A stretch of DNA of 35,660 nucleotides from Acidimicrobiaceae bacterium (GCA_026710865.1 JAPOQG010000247.1:1-35660), one strand, 5' to 3'; shown: positions 17,206 through 25,746, numbered from the stretch's first letter. Notes: a model not told the origin generated them from the sequence alone. Numbers and translations are program-made.

Positions 17206-18347
17206 ACCGCTCCCAGGACGGCGTCGGCGATCCGGTCCTCGCATGCGGCCGTGTCCCACCATGACAGCTGGAGCTGTTTGGCCCGCCGGAAGTAGAGCTG
17301 GATGTCGTACTCCAGGGTGAAGCCGATCCCGCCGAACACCTGCTGGCTCATGGCGGTGATGTCGCGGTAGGTGCGGCAGGCGAACAGCTTGGCCATCGGG
17401 GCCAGGCGGTCTGCGGGGCGTCCGGTGCTGTGAGCCCAGGCTGCCTCGCACACCAGAAGGCGGGCGCCGTCGAGGGCCGTGCGGGCGTCGGCCAGGTAGT
17501 GAGAGATGGCCTGGAACTCGGCCAGGGCCTTGCCGAACTGGCGCCTGGTCTTGGCGTAGTCCACCGTGATGTCCAGCGCGTAGGTGGCGCCGCCGACCGC
17601 CTGCGCCGCGGCCAGGATGGCGCCAGCGTGCATGACCGAATCCCAGGCGGTCCAGCCGGTGCCTGCGGGCGAGTCGGGCCCGCCCAGCCGAGCATCGCCG
17701 GGAACCGAGACGCAGTCGAACGTCACCTGGTACTGGGTGTCGGAGGAGATGGACATCCGCTGCTCGATCCGCAGGCCCTCAGCGTCGGGCGGGACCGCGA
17801 ACAGGTCGATGTCGGTGTCGCCGTCGCCGGTGCGGGCCAGCACGATGAGCAGGTCGGCCGCCGCCGCGAACTGCACGTGGGCCTTGGCGCCGTCCAGCAC
17901 GAAGCCGTCGCCTGCGGCCCGGGCCGCCAGCTGCACGCCCCGGGGCTTGTAGCCCCCGCCCGGCTCCAACCATCCCACGGTGGCGATGGTGTCGCCCGAA
18001 GCGATCCCGCGAAGCAGCGCTTCCTGCTGGGCGAACGTGCCCGCTTCCACGATGGCGCCTGCCGCCAGCACGCAGCTCACGAAGTGGGGGAGGGGCGCCA
18101 GCGAGCGCCCCAGTTCTTCGTAGAGCACGACCCCGTCGATCAGGCTCATGTCCGAGCCGCCTGCTCTGTCTGGGACCATCAGGCCGCCTAGGCCGAGCCT
18201 GCCGAATTGCTGCCAGAGGTCGCGGGCGATGCCGTCGGGGTCGTCCTCCAACTCCCGCACCCGCTCCAGCGGGGACAGTTCTGCGCAGAGTCCCCGCACC
18301 ATGTCGCGCAGCATGTCCTGTTCGTGGGTGAAGTCCAGATCGAGCAT
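17202..18347 (-). CDS. acyl-CoA dehydrogenase-family protein lacking the usual catalytic Glu
   Basis: The start is the ATG at 18347 (MLDLDFTHEQD), five bases after GGGAGGG; upstream in-frame codons lack an SD. The 381-residue product has the acyl-CoA dehydrogenase layout: N-terminal helices, EELGRSLAPLP, a middle beta-domain, and TRRQFGKALAEFQAISHYLAD in the FAD/dimer helix. The C-terminal QVFGGIGFTLEYDIQLYFRRAK is normal. The following segment, QLSWWDTAACE, replaces the usual (I)YEGT motif that carries the catalytic Glu in MCAD-type enzymes. In actinobacterial steroid side-chain degradation such subunits pair with a second one in alpha2-beta2 enzymes, and the ACAD gene upstream in this cluster is a candidate partner. 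It is the last gene of the putative operon. Confidence 0.85.
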   Translation of the reverse strand: MLDLDFTHEQDMLRDMVRGLCAELSPLERVRELEDDPDGIARDLWQQFGRLGLGGLMVPDRAGGSDMSLIDGVVLYEELGRSLAPLPHFVSCVLAAGAIVEAGTFAQQEALLRGIASGDTIATVGWLEPGGGYKPRGVQLAARAAGDGFVLDGAKAHVQFAAAADLLIVLARTGDGDTDIDLFAVPPDAEGLRIEQRMSISSDTQYQVTFDCVSVPGDARLGGPDSPAGTGWTAWDSVMHAGAILAAAQAVGGATYALDITVDYAKTRRQFGKALAEFQAISHYLADARTALDGARLLVCEAAWAHSTGRPADRLAPMAKLFACRTYRDITAMSQQVFGGIGFTLEYDIQLYFRRAKQLQLSWWDTAACEDRIADAVLGAV

Positions 18348-18393
18348 CAGTGCCCTCCCGTGCCACCGGGGCGGTTCGAAGGTCGCGCCGCCG

Positions 18394-19548
18394 TCACGGC
18401 TGCCAGTCCTCGCCTCGACGCTGCCACGGGTTGTCGTCGGCCGACATCGGCAGGGCGACCCTGGCCGTTCCGGTGGAGCAGATGCGGTCATCGCCCCGCA
18501 GCACCAGCTCCAGTTCGGCCCAGCCGCAGCCGGAGTCGTCGGTGGGAACCGCGGTGACCGTGGAGGCGATGGTCATGGTGTCGCCGGGGAAGACCGGGTC
18601 GTGCATGCGGAACGAGATCCGTCCGAGGCGCCCCTTCGGGCCGGTCCAGTCGGTGATGGCCCGCTCCATCCAGGCCAGCTGGTTGGGGGTGTTCAAGAAG
18701 ATGTCCCGGGTGCCGTTGCGCTCGGTGGCGAAGTGGTAGTCGTGGTGCATCGGACGCCAGTCGCGGCTGGCCAGGGCGCCCAGCACGACGGTGGTGGCGG
18801 TCACGTCGTGGGTGAGGTCGGGCAGGGTGTCGCCCACCCGGATCTGGTCGTGAGCGGGATCGGGCTTGGCCCGTGGGCCGGCGGTCTCGGCCTGCCCGGG
18901 CGGACCCTTACGCAGCGGGGCCGTCGCCGCGGCCTGCGGGTTGGCGGCTTGCGGGTTGGCGGCTTGCGGGTTGGCGGCCGTCGCCCCGCTCGTCGCCGGC
19001 TCGCCAGCCGGCGACCACTCCCGGGCGGGAACGCCGGCGCCGTCGCGGCGGTAGCCGAAAGCGGTGTAGGACTCGACCCCCACGAGGTCGCCGGCCTGGT
19101 TGTGGTACTCGACGTCGATCACCCAGAAGCGCCCCGAGCCCAGCCGGGTGGTCTTGGGTCCGCTGACGGATCGCAGCACCTGGCGATGGCTGATGAAGTC
19201 GCCGGGGCGCACCGGGTCGCCGAACACGACGGCGTTGTCCCCGATGATCGCCTCGGGGAGACCGAGGAGGTCCTTGAGGTCGAAGTGCGCCCGGAGGGCG
19301 ACCTGTTCGGTGGTCGCGCCGGGCGCCCAGCGGTGGGGGCGCATCCACAGCGACAGGGTGCTGAGGGGCAGGATGGTCCCCCCGGCGAGCATCTCGGCCA
19401 CCGCCGGCTCCCAGTACAGCGGGTTGGCGTTCTCGGTGGCGGCCAGCGTGTTCCAGCCGTAGGACATGTCCGCGGGGAAGTCCGCGGTCTCCGGGTACAT
19501 CGGGCGACCGATCATCTCGGCGACGTCGGCAGGCAGCTCGGCGGTCAT
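18394..19548 (-). CDS. MaoC-type double-hotdog enoyl-CoA hydratase/dehydratase
   Basis: The start is the ATG at 19548, preceded by GGTGATC; an upstream extension would run through the hairpin repeats and is rejected. The product is 384 residues. The N-terminal half (about 1-180) resembles the FAS1-type dehydratase region, and the C-terminal half (about 230-384) is a MaoC hotdog. The catalytic pair is visible in SRDWRPMHHD (Asp263, His268). The halves are joined by a linker containing three ANPQA units. Such proteins hydrate 2-enoyl-CoA in beta-oxidation of fatty or steroid side chains. The position between two acyl-CoA dehydrogenases and a racemase fits this. Substrate is not deducible. Confidence 0.85.
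   Translation of the reverse strand: MTAELPADVAEMIGRPMYPETADFPADMSYGWNTLAATENANPLYWEPAVAEMLAGGTILPLSTLSLWMRPHRWAPGATTEQVALRAHFDLKDLLGLPEAIIGDNAVVFGDPVRPGDFISHRQVLRSVSGPKTTRLGSGRFWVIDVEYHNQAGDLVGVESYTAFGYRRDGAGVPAREWSPAGEPATSGATAANPQAANPQAANPQAAATAPLRKGPPGQAETAGPRAKPDPAHDQIRVGDTLPDLTHDVTATTVVLGALASRDWRPMHHDYHFATERNGTRDIFLNTPNQLAWMERAITDWTGPKGRLGRISFRMHDPVFPGDTMTIASTVTAVPTDDSGCGWAELELVLRGDDRICSTGTARVALPMSADDNPWQRRGEDWQP
18933..18978. repeat. 15-bp tandem repeat encoding the MaoC linker
   Basis: Three copies of GCGGGTTGGCGGCTT or near variants lie in the MaoC-type gene and encode ANPQA on the minus strand. The repeat sits exactly in the linker between the two hotdog halves, so copy-number change would alter linker length without breaking the frame. 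Confidence 0.75.
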
Positions 19549-19571
19549 GTGATCACCCCCGCCCGTCCGTC

Positions 19572-19695
19572 CGGAATTGGCAGCGTTTTGTGCGGATGGC
19601 GTGCATAACGCTGCCAGTTCGTTGGGGGTGTGGAGGCCGTGGCGGAATTGGCAGCGTTTTGTGCGGATGGCGTGCAGAATGCTGCCAGTTCGTTG
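19572..19695. repeat. two direct copies of a 53-bp palindromic repeat
   Basis: The copies at 19572-19624 and 19643-19695 differ at two positions. Each contains AATTGGCAGCGTT and, 19 bases later, AACGCTGCCAGTT (second copy AATGCTGCCAGTT), forming a 13-bp stem with one or two imperfect pairs. They occupy most of the 148-bp gap between the racemase and MaoC genes. They look like REP/BIME-type elements, able to form two hairpins in the polycistronic mRNA. No transposase is nearby. Confidence 0.8.
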
Positions 19696-19696
19696 T

Positions 19697-20872
19697 TCAT
19701 GCGATGACCCCCGCGGATGCAAGAGCTGCGACCCGGGCCTCGTCGTAGCCCGCCTCGGCCAGCAGCTCGGCGGTGTCGGTCTGCGTGAGGTCCGGCAGCC
19801 GGCTCGACGGCTCGGCAGCGACCGCGCCGGCCCATACCGCACCGACCTGCTCGACCGTCCCGTCGGTGGGATGGTCGGCCTTGACCACCGCTCCACGGGC
19901 CAGGTACTGGTCGTCGCGCACGGACTCGGAGACGCGGTTGACCGGAGCCACGCAGCAGTCGGCAGGACCGAGCCGGCGCACCCACTCGTCGCGTTCCGCG
20001 GTGGCGAGACGAGCTGCCAACGCGGCCCGGATCTCGTCCTGAAGTTCGTCGTCGGTCTGCGCGTCGACGTACCGGTCGAGCCCCAGGGCCCGGCACAGGT
20101 TCGCCCAGAACGTAGGCTCGATGGCGGCCACCGACAGGTACTCGCCGTCGGCGCAGGCGTACACGCCGTAGCAGGCGTAGCGGCCGGTGAGGATGTAATG
20201 GCCCGGTCCGGGCTCGGCGCCGGTGGCCAGATGCTCGTCGGCGTACAGCGCCATCATCCCCAGCGCCCCGTCGGCCACCGACACGTCCAGGTGCTCGCCG
20301 CGGCCGGTGCGTTCCCGGCGCAGCAGAGCGGCCATCACCGCCATGGCCGCGTGCATCCCGCCGGCGGCGATGTCGGCCACCGTCGCGCCGGGCAGCGCGG
20401 GCGCGCCGTCGCGGTCGCGCCCGCTGCAGTGCAGGTAGCCCGCCACGGCCAGGTAGTTGAGGTCGTGTCCGGCCCAGTGGCGCCGCGGGCCGGTCTGGCC
20501 GTAGCCGCTGGTGGAGCAGTAGACGATGCCCGCATTGATGTCCGCCACCGCCTGGTAGCCGACGCCGAGGCGGTCGACCACACCGGGACGGAAGCTCTCC
20601 ACCACCACGTCGGCGCGGCGGGCCAAGTCCAGGAAGGCGTCTCGCCCGCCGTCGGACTTGAGATCGAGCAGGGCTCGCTTCATGCCCCGGTGGCCGCTGT
20701 AGGCGTAGGCGGGGGGCACGATGGCGACGCCGGCTCGACGGGGCACCGGAGCCACCTTGACCACATCCGCCCCGTAGTCGGCCAGCAGCCGGGTGGCCCG
20801 GGCCGCGGGACCGACCGAGGACAGGTCCAGCACGCTGACACCCTCGAGCGCGCCCGCACCGGAAGCGGTCAT
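19697..20872 (-). CDS. alpha-methylacyl-CoA racemase (CaiB/BaiF family)
   Basis: This 391-residue family III CoA-transferase-fold protein carries racemase-specific residues. GHDLNYLAVAG contains His136, VADIAAGG contains Asp167 and VAAIEPTFW contains Glu252, matching His126, Asp156 and Glu241 of the mycobacterial enzyme MCR with near-constant offset. ESFRPGVVDRLGVGY is also typical. The reaction inverts the 2-methyl centre of branched acyl-CoA so that beta-oxidation can proceed. It starts 7 bases after the upstream acyl-CoA dehydrogenase stop, so co-transcription is very likely. It supports a role of the cluster in sterol, isoprenoid or methyl-branched lipid catabolism. Confidence 0.9.
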   Translation of the reverse strand: MTASGAGALEGVSVLDLSSVGPAARATRLLADYGADVVKVAPVPRRAGVAIVPPAYAYSGHRGMKRALLDLKSDGGRDAFLDLARRADVVVESFRPGVVDRLGVGYQAVADINAGIVYCSTSGYGQTGPRRHWAGHDLNYLAVAGYLHCSGRDRDGAPALPGATVADIAAGGMHAAMAVMAALLRRERTGRGEHLDVSVADGALGMMALYADEHLATGAEPGPGHYILTGRYACYGVYACADGEYLSVAAIEPTFWANLCRALGLDRYVDAQTDDELQDEIRAALAARLATAERDEWVRRLGPADCCVAPVNRVSESVRDDQYLARGAVVKADHPTDGTVEQVGAVWAGAVAAEPSSRLPDLTQTDTAELLAEAGYDEARVAALASAGVIA

Positions 20873-20879
20873 CGCACCG

Positions 20880-22103
20880 TCAGAAGTTCTTGGGGAGGCC
20901 GAGGCCCCGGCGGGCGATGATGTTCTTCTGGATCTCCGAGGCGCCCCCGCCGATGGTGTCGATCACGGTGAAGCGGTAGGTCGATTCGGAGCGGCCGGCC
21001 ATGGGAGCGTCGGCGGTGTGGACCCGCAGCTGCGATCCCGGTCCCGCGATGTCCATGGACGCGTCGGCCAGGCGCTTGGACAGCTCGGTGGCGTAGAGCT
21101 TGTACTCCGAGGCGGCCACCGTCGGCGGCTGGAAACCCTCCCTGCCGTCGCGCACCGCCTGCTCCACCTTGACCGCCTCGGCCACGAACTTGAGTCCCAG
21201 CACGCGGGCCACCTCGGCCTCGGTGTGCAGGTTGGCCAGCCGGGCCCGCACCCGCGGATCGTCCCGTACCGCCTCGCCGTCGCGCTCGGCGTCCTGCACC
21301 CACTCGGTGAGCAGGTCGAGGCGCTGCTTGATGGGCGAGAACGTGAACATGGTGAAGCGCTCGAGGTCGAGGGCCTGGCTGATGTAGCGGAACCCGTGGT
21401 CGACCTCGCCGACCACGTAGTCGTCGGGCACGAACACGTCGTCTAGGAACACCGAGTTGGTGCGCTCGTCGCCCATGGTCCAGATGGCGTCGATGGTGAT
21501 GCCGGGCTGGTCGAGCGGCACCAGCATCAAGGTGATGCCCATGTGCTTGTTGCCGGGGTCGGTGCGGGTGCCGAGCCAGTACCACTCCGCGAAGTGGGCT
21601 GAGGTGGTCCAGATCTTCTGGCCGTTGAGCAGCCAGCCCTCGGTGCCGTCGTCGGTTGTGCAGCGCTCGGCCCTCAGGCGCATGGAGGCCGCGTCGGAGC
21701 CGGCGTCGGGCTCGGAGTAGCCCACCGCGAACTCCACGTCGTTCTCCAGGATCATGGGCAGGAACTCGGCCTTCAGGCGCTCGGAGCCGTGGGCGATGAT
21801 GGTCTTGCCGACGATGCCGACGCCCTTGCCGATCTGGGGCCCGCCCCGGGCCGCCAGCGCCTCGTTGAGCAGGTACTCGTAGACGCCCTCTCCCTCGCTG
21901 CCGCCGTACTCCGCGGGCCAGGTGATGCCGAGCCATCCCTTGTGGCCCATCTCCTTCATGAAGGCCCGGCGCTCGGGCGTGTCCACCAGCTGGGCCATGT
22001 TCTCCCTGGTCAGGTCGAACACGTCCGGGTCGTCGTGGGCGTCGAGGAAGGCCTCGACCTCGGCCGCGAACGCCTTCTGGGTGTCGGAGAACTCGAAGTC
22101 CAT
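20880..22103 (-). CDS. acyl-CoA dehydrogenase (FadE type)
   Basis: This 407-residue protein starts at an ATG with AGGGGGG upstream. Family motifs are clear: GWLGITWPAEYGG, the FAD-interacting GYSEPDAGSDAA, LNGQKIWTTSAH, and C-terminal GGGASEIQKNIIARRGLGLP. The central part resembles FadE proteins of steroid and branched-chain degradation. It would introduce a 2,3-double bond into an acyl-CoA, passing electrons to ETF. It is followed at 7 bp by the racemase gene. Together with the degenerate ACAD at 17202-18347 it may form a heteromeric enzyme. Chain length and substrate cannot be told. Confidence 0.9.
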   Translation of the reverse strand: MDFEFSDTQKAFAAEVEAFLDAHDDPDVFDLTRENMAQLVDTPERRAFMKEMGHKGWLGITWPAEYGGSEGEGVYEYLLNEALAARGGPQIGKGVGIVGKTIIAHGSERLKAEFLPMILENDVEFAVGYSEPDAGSDAASMRLRAERCTTDDGTEGWLLNGQKIWTTSAHFAEWYWLGTRTDPGNKHMGITLMLVPLDQPGITIDAIWTMGDERTNSVFLDDVFVPDDYVVGEVDHGFRYISQALDLERFTMFTFSPIKQRLDLLTEWVQDAERDGEAVRDDPRVRARLANLHTEAEVARVLGLKFVAEAVKVEQAVRDGREGFQPPTVAASEYKLYATELSKRLADASMDIAGPGSQLRVHTADAPMAGRSESTYRFTVIDTIGGGASEIQKNIIARRGLGLPKNF

Positions 22104-22191
22104 CGGCGGCCCCCCTGGGATGGCTGCGACCGACAGCAGCGTACCGGGGGACCGGTCGGCGCCGTGATCGGACCGCTGCCCGCCGGGCCCT

Positions 22192-22980
22192 CTAGTAGAG
22201 GGAGCCGGAGCGCACCACCGGGTCCTGGCCCCTGGCTCGGCGCAACTCGTCGTCGAGGGCCCTGGTCAGAGACACCAGATCGGATGTGGCCGTGACCATC
22301 CCGAATCCCTGCCGGATGCGTCGCTGGACCAGCTCGGCGGAGGTGTGGCACCCGGCCACCACGCCGTGACGGGCGCAGCCGGCCGCGATGGCGGCCAGGG
22401 CGTCGTCGAAGACTTCGTTGCCGTCGTTGTTGCCCGGTGGCAGGCCCAGGGTCAGCGACAGGTCGGAGGGCCCCACGTAGGCGGCGTCCACTCCGGGCAC
22501 CGACAGGATGTCGTCGAGGTTCTCGACGGCCTCGGCGGTCTCGATCATGGGGATCACGGCCACGTCGGCGTTCGCGTGGGCGTAGTAGTCGGGTCCCTCC
22601 TGGCGCAGCGCCCGCGCCGGGCCGTAGCTGCGGATGCCGTCGGGCGCGTACCGGCAGGCCCGAACGGCCGCCTCGGCCTCGGCGCGGGTGTTGACCATGG
22701 GCACGACGATGCCCCGGGCGCCGGCGTCGAGGCTCTTGCCGATCAGTCCGGCCTCGTTCCAGAGAACCCGCACCACCGGAGTGGCCGATCCGAGGTTGAT
22801 GGCCTGCAGCATCTTCCAGGCCTCGTCGTGGTCGTTGAAGCCGTGCTGGGTGTCGACGCAGACGTAGTCGAAGTCGCAGCGGGCCACGATCTCGGCCGAG
22901 AACGCGTTGGGGATGGTCAGCCAGGCCCCGACCGCGGTCTCGCCGGCCGCCCAGCGCTCTCTCATCGGATTGCTTCTCAT
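22192..22980 (-). CDS. HpaI/HpcH-family class II aldolase
   Basis: The start used is the ATG at 22980 (MRSNPMRERW); the ATG at 22965 is an alternative, and neither has a strong SD. The 262-residue product has the family's divalent-metal TIM-barrel residues. The base His is in VDTQHGFND, the glycine-rich GARGIVVPMVN follows, and the metal ligands are Glu in PMIETAEAV and Asp in VGPSDLSLTLG. These enzymes cleave or form 2-keto-4-hydroxy acids, releasing pyruvate or related ketoacids. It is probably the first gene of the catabolic operon, 88 bp upstream of the FadE-type gene, and is divergent from the thiol peroxidase. Confidence 0.87.
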   Translation of the reverse strand: MRSNPMRERWAAGETAVGAWLTIPNAFSAEIVARCDFDYVCVDTQHGFNDHDEAWKMLQAINLGSATPVVRVLWNEAGLIGKSLDAGARGIVVPMVNTRAEAEAAVRACRYAPDGIRSYGPARALRQEGPDYYAHANADVAVIPMIETAEAVENLDDILSVPGVDAAYVGPSDLSLTLGLPPGNNDGNEVFDDALAAIAAGCARHGVVAGCHTSAELVQRRIRQGFGMVTATSDLVSLTRALDDELRRARGQDPVVRSGSLY

Positions 22981-23145
22981 GGCGATGACTTCTATCAGGT
23001 GTTTGCCGCGGGGCGGGCAATGGCCGCATCCGCGGCACGGGTCAGAAGGGCCAACCGGTAGCCTCCGGTGACCGAAATGCTCCGTGGGCCCTGCGGCTTG
23101 GCGGAGCGTCAACGCACAGCACAAGCAGACTTCGAGGAGCACACC

Positions 23146-23646
23146 ATGGCCGTGACAGCATTCCGGGGCAATCCCGTCCAAACCAGCGGTGACTTGCCGG
23201 CCGTGGGTGACGCCGCACCGGCCTTCAGCCTCACCGGGGGCGACCTGGGAGCGGTCACGTCGGAGGGTCTGGCGGGTGGCCGGGTGGTGCTGAACGTCTT
23301 CCCGTCGATCGACACCCCGACCTGTGCCCAGAGCGTGCGCACGTTCAACGAGCGGGCCGCCGGCCTCGAGGACACGACCGTGGTGTGCGTGTCGGCCGAC
23401 CTGCCCTTCGCGGCGAGCCGGTTCTGCGGCGCCGAGGGCATCGACAACGTCGCCACCGGCTCGACCTTCCGCAACCCCGAGTTCCTCGACGACTACGGAG
23501 TCGGCCTCACCGGGAGCCCTCTGGCCGGCCTGTGCGCTCGGGCGGTCGTGGTAATCGGCTCCGACGGCACCGTGCTGCACTCGCAGCTGGTGGGCGAGAT
23601 CGCCGACGAGCCCGACTACGACGCGGCCATAGCCGCCCTGGGCTGA
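23146..23646 (+). CDS. tpx: thiol peroxidase (Tpx, atypical 2-Cys peroxiredoxin)
   Basis: The start is the ATG at 23146, preceded by GAGGAG; earlier in-frame codons lack family similarity. At 166 residues it has normal length. The peroxidatic Cys60 lies in SIDTPTCAQSVRTFN and the resolving Cys94 in SRFCGAEGIDN, both exact Tpx signatures. It reduces H2O2 and alkyl hydroperoxides using thioredoxin, in the cytoplasm. It stands alone, divergent from the aldolase and convergent with the amine-dehydrogenase-like gene, 19 bp apart. Confidence 0.95.
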   Translation: MAVTAFRGNPVQTSGDLPAVGDAAPAFSLTGGDLGAVTSEGLAGGRVVLNVFPSIDTPTCAQSVRTFNERAAGLEDTTVVCVSADLPFAASRFCGAEGIDNVATGSTFRNPEFLDDYGVGLTGSPLAGLCARAVVVIGSDGTVLHSQLVGEIADEPDYDAAIAALG

Positions 23647-23665
23647 GCCCGCCCCGATCCTCAGC

Positions 23666-25741
23666 TCAGGGGGTTGGAGCGGTCACCTCGCGACGGTACG
23701 GAGTCGAGTCGGAGTCGTCGGTAGGAGCCTCCAGCTCCTCGGCGCAACGGCGGCCGTCCCACACCGCGGCCGCGATCGTGCCGGGGGCTAGAGCGTCTCC
23801 GACCGCCCTCACGCTCCGCAGGCCGCGGTCAGCCCACCCGTCTCGGCGCGCCAGCAGCTCTGCGCAGAGCCCGTCCACTGGCAGCCGAGAGGTCACCAGC
23901 AGCGCTGTCTCGGCCTCGACCCGGCCCTCGCGGCCGGTGAAGGCGCACTCTGTGCCGAGCCCGTCATCGAGCACGGCCGACACCGCAGTGGACGTGAACA
24001 GGTCGACGCCCGCCTCCATGAGCCGGGCTTGTATGCGGTGCTGCTCCATGGTGTTCACCGTCCAGGCCGACACCAGCGGCTCGGGCGTGACGAGCACGAC
24101 CTCGTAGCCCTCGGATCGGAGCAGCTCGGCCAGCACGCCGCCCATGTAGTAGTGGTCGTCGTCGTACACCGCCACCCGGACGCCTGCGGGGCGGCTCCCG
24201 GCCAGGATGTCGTCGGGGGTGAGCACCGGCGTCGCGCCGATGGGCATGGCGCCGGCCCGGGTGTGCCATCGGGCCACGCCGTCGCGGCGCCACACCGAGC
24301 CGGTGGTCACCGCCACATGGGCGAATCCGTAGGCCAGCGCCTCCTCGGCCGTAATGTCGCTCTCCAGATAGTGCTCGACGTTGTCGAGCTGTGAGAGCTG
24401 GCCCAGGCGGTAGTCGACCACCCTGATCCACTCGGCCAAGCCCGGCAGCCTGGCCTCTGCGGCCACCCTGCCGCCGAGCGTGCGCGACCTCTCGGCCAGC
24501 ACCACCTCGTAGCCCCGCTTGCCGAGCGCCACAGCCGCCTCCAGGCCGGCCGGGCCGGCCCCCACCACCAGCACCCTCTCGTCCGCGTGGCGCGGCCGGT
24601 AGCGCTCCGGGTGCCAGCCTCTCCGCCATTCCTCGCCCATCGAGGGGTTCTGGGTGCAGCGGATGGGCGACATGGTGTAGTCGCCGGTCACGCAGATGTT
24701 GCAGCCGATGCACTCGCGGATGTCCCCGAGCCGGCCCTCCTCGATCTTTCGGGGCAGGTACGGGTCGGCGATCGAGGGGCGGGCTGCGCCGATGAAGTCC
24801 AGGATGCCCTGGCGGATCATCCTGACCATGGTGTCGGGCGACGTGAAGCGGCCGACCCCGACGACCGGCTTGGACGTGAGGGCCTTGAGACCCCGCACCC
24901 ACTGCTCCTCGTGGGCCTCGGCGCTGAAGCGCGACGTGACGCTGTCGTCCTCCCAGGTGCCGGGCACGAAGTCCCACAGGTCGGGAATCTCGCCCAGCTC
25001 ACCGATCACCGCCTCGATCTCGGCGCGGTCGATGCCGTCGCGGTACATGGTCTCGTCGACTGTCACCCTGCAGGCCACCGCAGCCCTTCCCGCCACCTCC
25101 TCCACGGCATCCTCCAGCAGCTCGCGCAGCAGCCGCATCCGGTTCGTGAGGCTGCCGCCGTACTCGTCGCTGCGGTGGTTGTAGCGGCGCGACAGGAAGT
25201 GGTGGGCTGCGCCGAGGGAGTGGCCCGAGTAGACGTAGACCAGGTCGAACCCGGCCCGCAGCGACCGGTCCACGGCCTGACGGTGCCAGCGGCGCAGGTT
25301 GGCGATGTCGCGCTTGGTCATGGCTCTGGCCTGAACCGGGTGGGTGGACCCCGAGATGACGGGGAGAGGCGAGGGCGCCTGGGGGACGACCCGTGAGTGG
25401 AGGTTGGAGCCGTCGAGCCCGTTGTAGGCCAGCTCGATGCCGGCCAGCGCCCCGAACTCGTGGACCCTCTCGGCCATCAGGGCCAGCGCCGGGATGTCGG
25501 AGTCATCCCAGATGCGGGCCTCGATGTACGGGGTGACCTCCGAGGTGTAGTGGATCTCGGCCTCCTCGGTGCAGACGACCGCCCAGCCTCCCTGGGCCTT
25601 CACCGCCCGCATCTCGGCGCAGGCGGCGGGGTCGCGGTAGCCCATGCCGTTGCAGTGGGGCACCTGGAAGAACCGGTTCCGGGCTGTCAGCGGTCCGATC
25701 CGCACCGGCTCGAACAGGATGTCGTAGGCGGGGTCGCGCAT
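23666..25741 (-). CDS. TMADH/histamine-dehydrogenase-type iron-sulfur flavoprotein
   Basis: The start is the ATG at 25741, five bases after the upstream gene's stop. The 691-residue product aligns along its length with trimethylamine dehydrogenase from memory: an old-yellow-enzyme barrel, a 4Fe-4S motif CIGCNIC...RC (Cys344, 347, 350, 362), GEEWRRGWHPERY, then an ADP-binding domain (VLVVGAGPAGLEAA). Cys30 in QVPHCNG is placed to form the 6-S-cysteinyl FMN link, and Tyr171 and His174 match catalytic residues. Of the TMADH substrate aromatic bowl, residue 60 is Glu instead of Tyr and the Trp355 position appears to be Asp354, while Trp263 is kept. That resembles histamine dehydrogenase more than TMADH, so a primary amine or diamine is a reasonable guess. 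Confidence 0.85.
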   Translation of the reverse strand: MRDPAYDILFEPVRIGPLTARNRFFQVPHCNGMGYRDPAACAEMRAVKAQGGWAVVCTEEAEIHYTSEVTPYIEARIWDDSDIPALALMAERVHEFGALAGIELAYNGLDGSNLHSRVVPQAPSPLPVISGSTHPVQARAMTKRDIANLRRWHRQAVDRSLRAGFDLVYVYSGHSLGAAHHFLSRRYNHRSDEYGGSLTNRMRLLRELLEDAVEEVAGRAAVACRVTVDETMYRDGIDRAEIEAVIGELGEIPDLWDFVPGTWEDDSVTSRFSAEAHEEQWVRGLKALTSKPVVGVGRFTSPDTMVRMIRQGILDFIGAARPSIADPYLPRKIEEGRLGDIRECIGCNICVTGDYTMSPIRCTQNPSMGEEWRRGWHPERYRPRHADERVLVVGAGPAGLEAAVALGKRGYEVVLAERSRTLGGRVAAEARLPGLAEWIRVVDYRLGQLSQLDNVEHYLESDITAEEALAYGFAHVAVTTGSVWRRDGVARWHTRAGAMPIGATPVLTPDDILAGSRPAGVRVAVYDDDHYYMGGVLAELLRSEGYEVVLVTPEPLVSAWTVNTMEQHRIQARLMEAGVDLFTSTAVSAVLDDGLGTECAFTGREGRVEAETALLVTSRLPVDGLCAELLARRDGWADRGLRSVRAVGDALAPGTIAAAVWDGRRCAEELEAPTDDSDSTPYRREVTAPTP

Positions 25742-25746
25742 GGCGG

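Noticed and set aside
16627-17451. 274-residue minus-strand frame with repeated AVLGKDA-type units
   Set aside because: It is antisense to the heptad-repeat gene and its repeats are a by-product of the coding repeats; no SD or family match.
19572-19695. Two-unit CRISPR
   Set aside because: Only two copies, a short 18-bp gap and no cas genes; the strong internal palindrome fits a REP-type element better.
19545-20096. Extended or additional minus-strand frame across the hairpin repeats
   Set aside because: The upstream part overlaps the racemase gene in another frame and the repeat-derived peptide has no family support; the MaoC start at 19548 is adequate.
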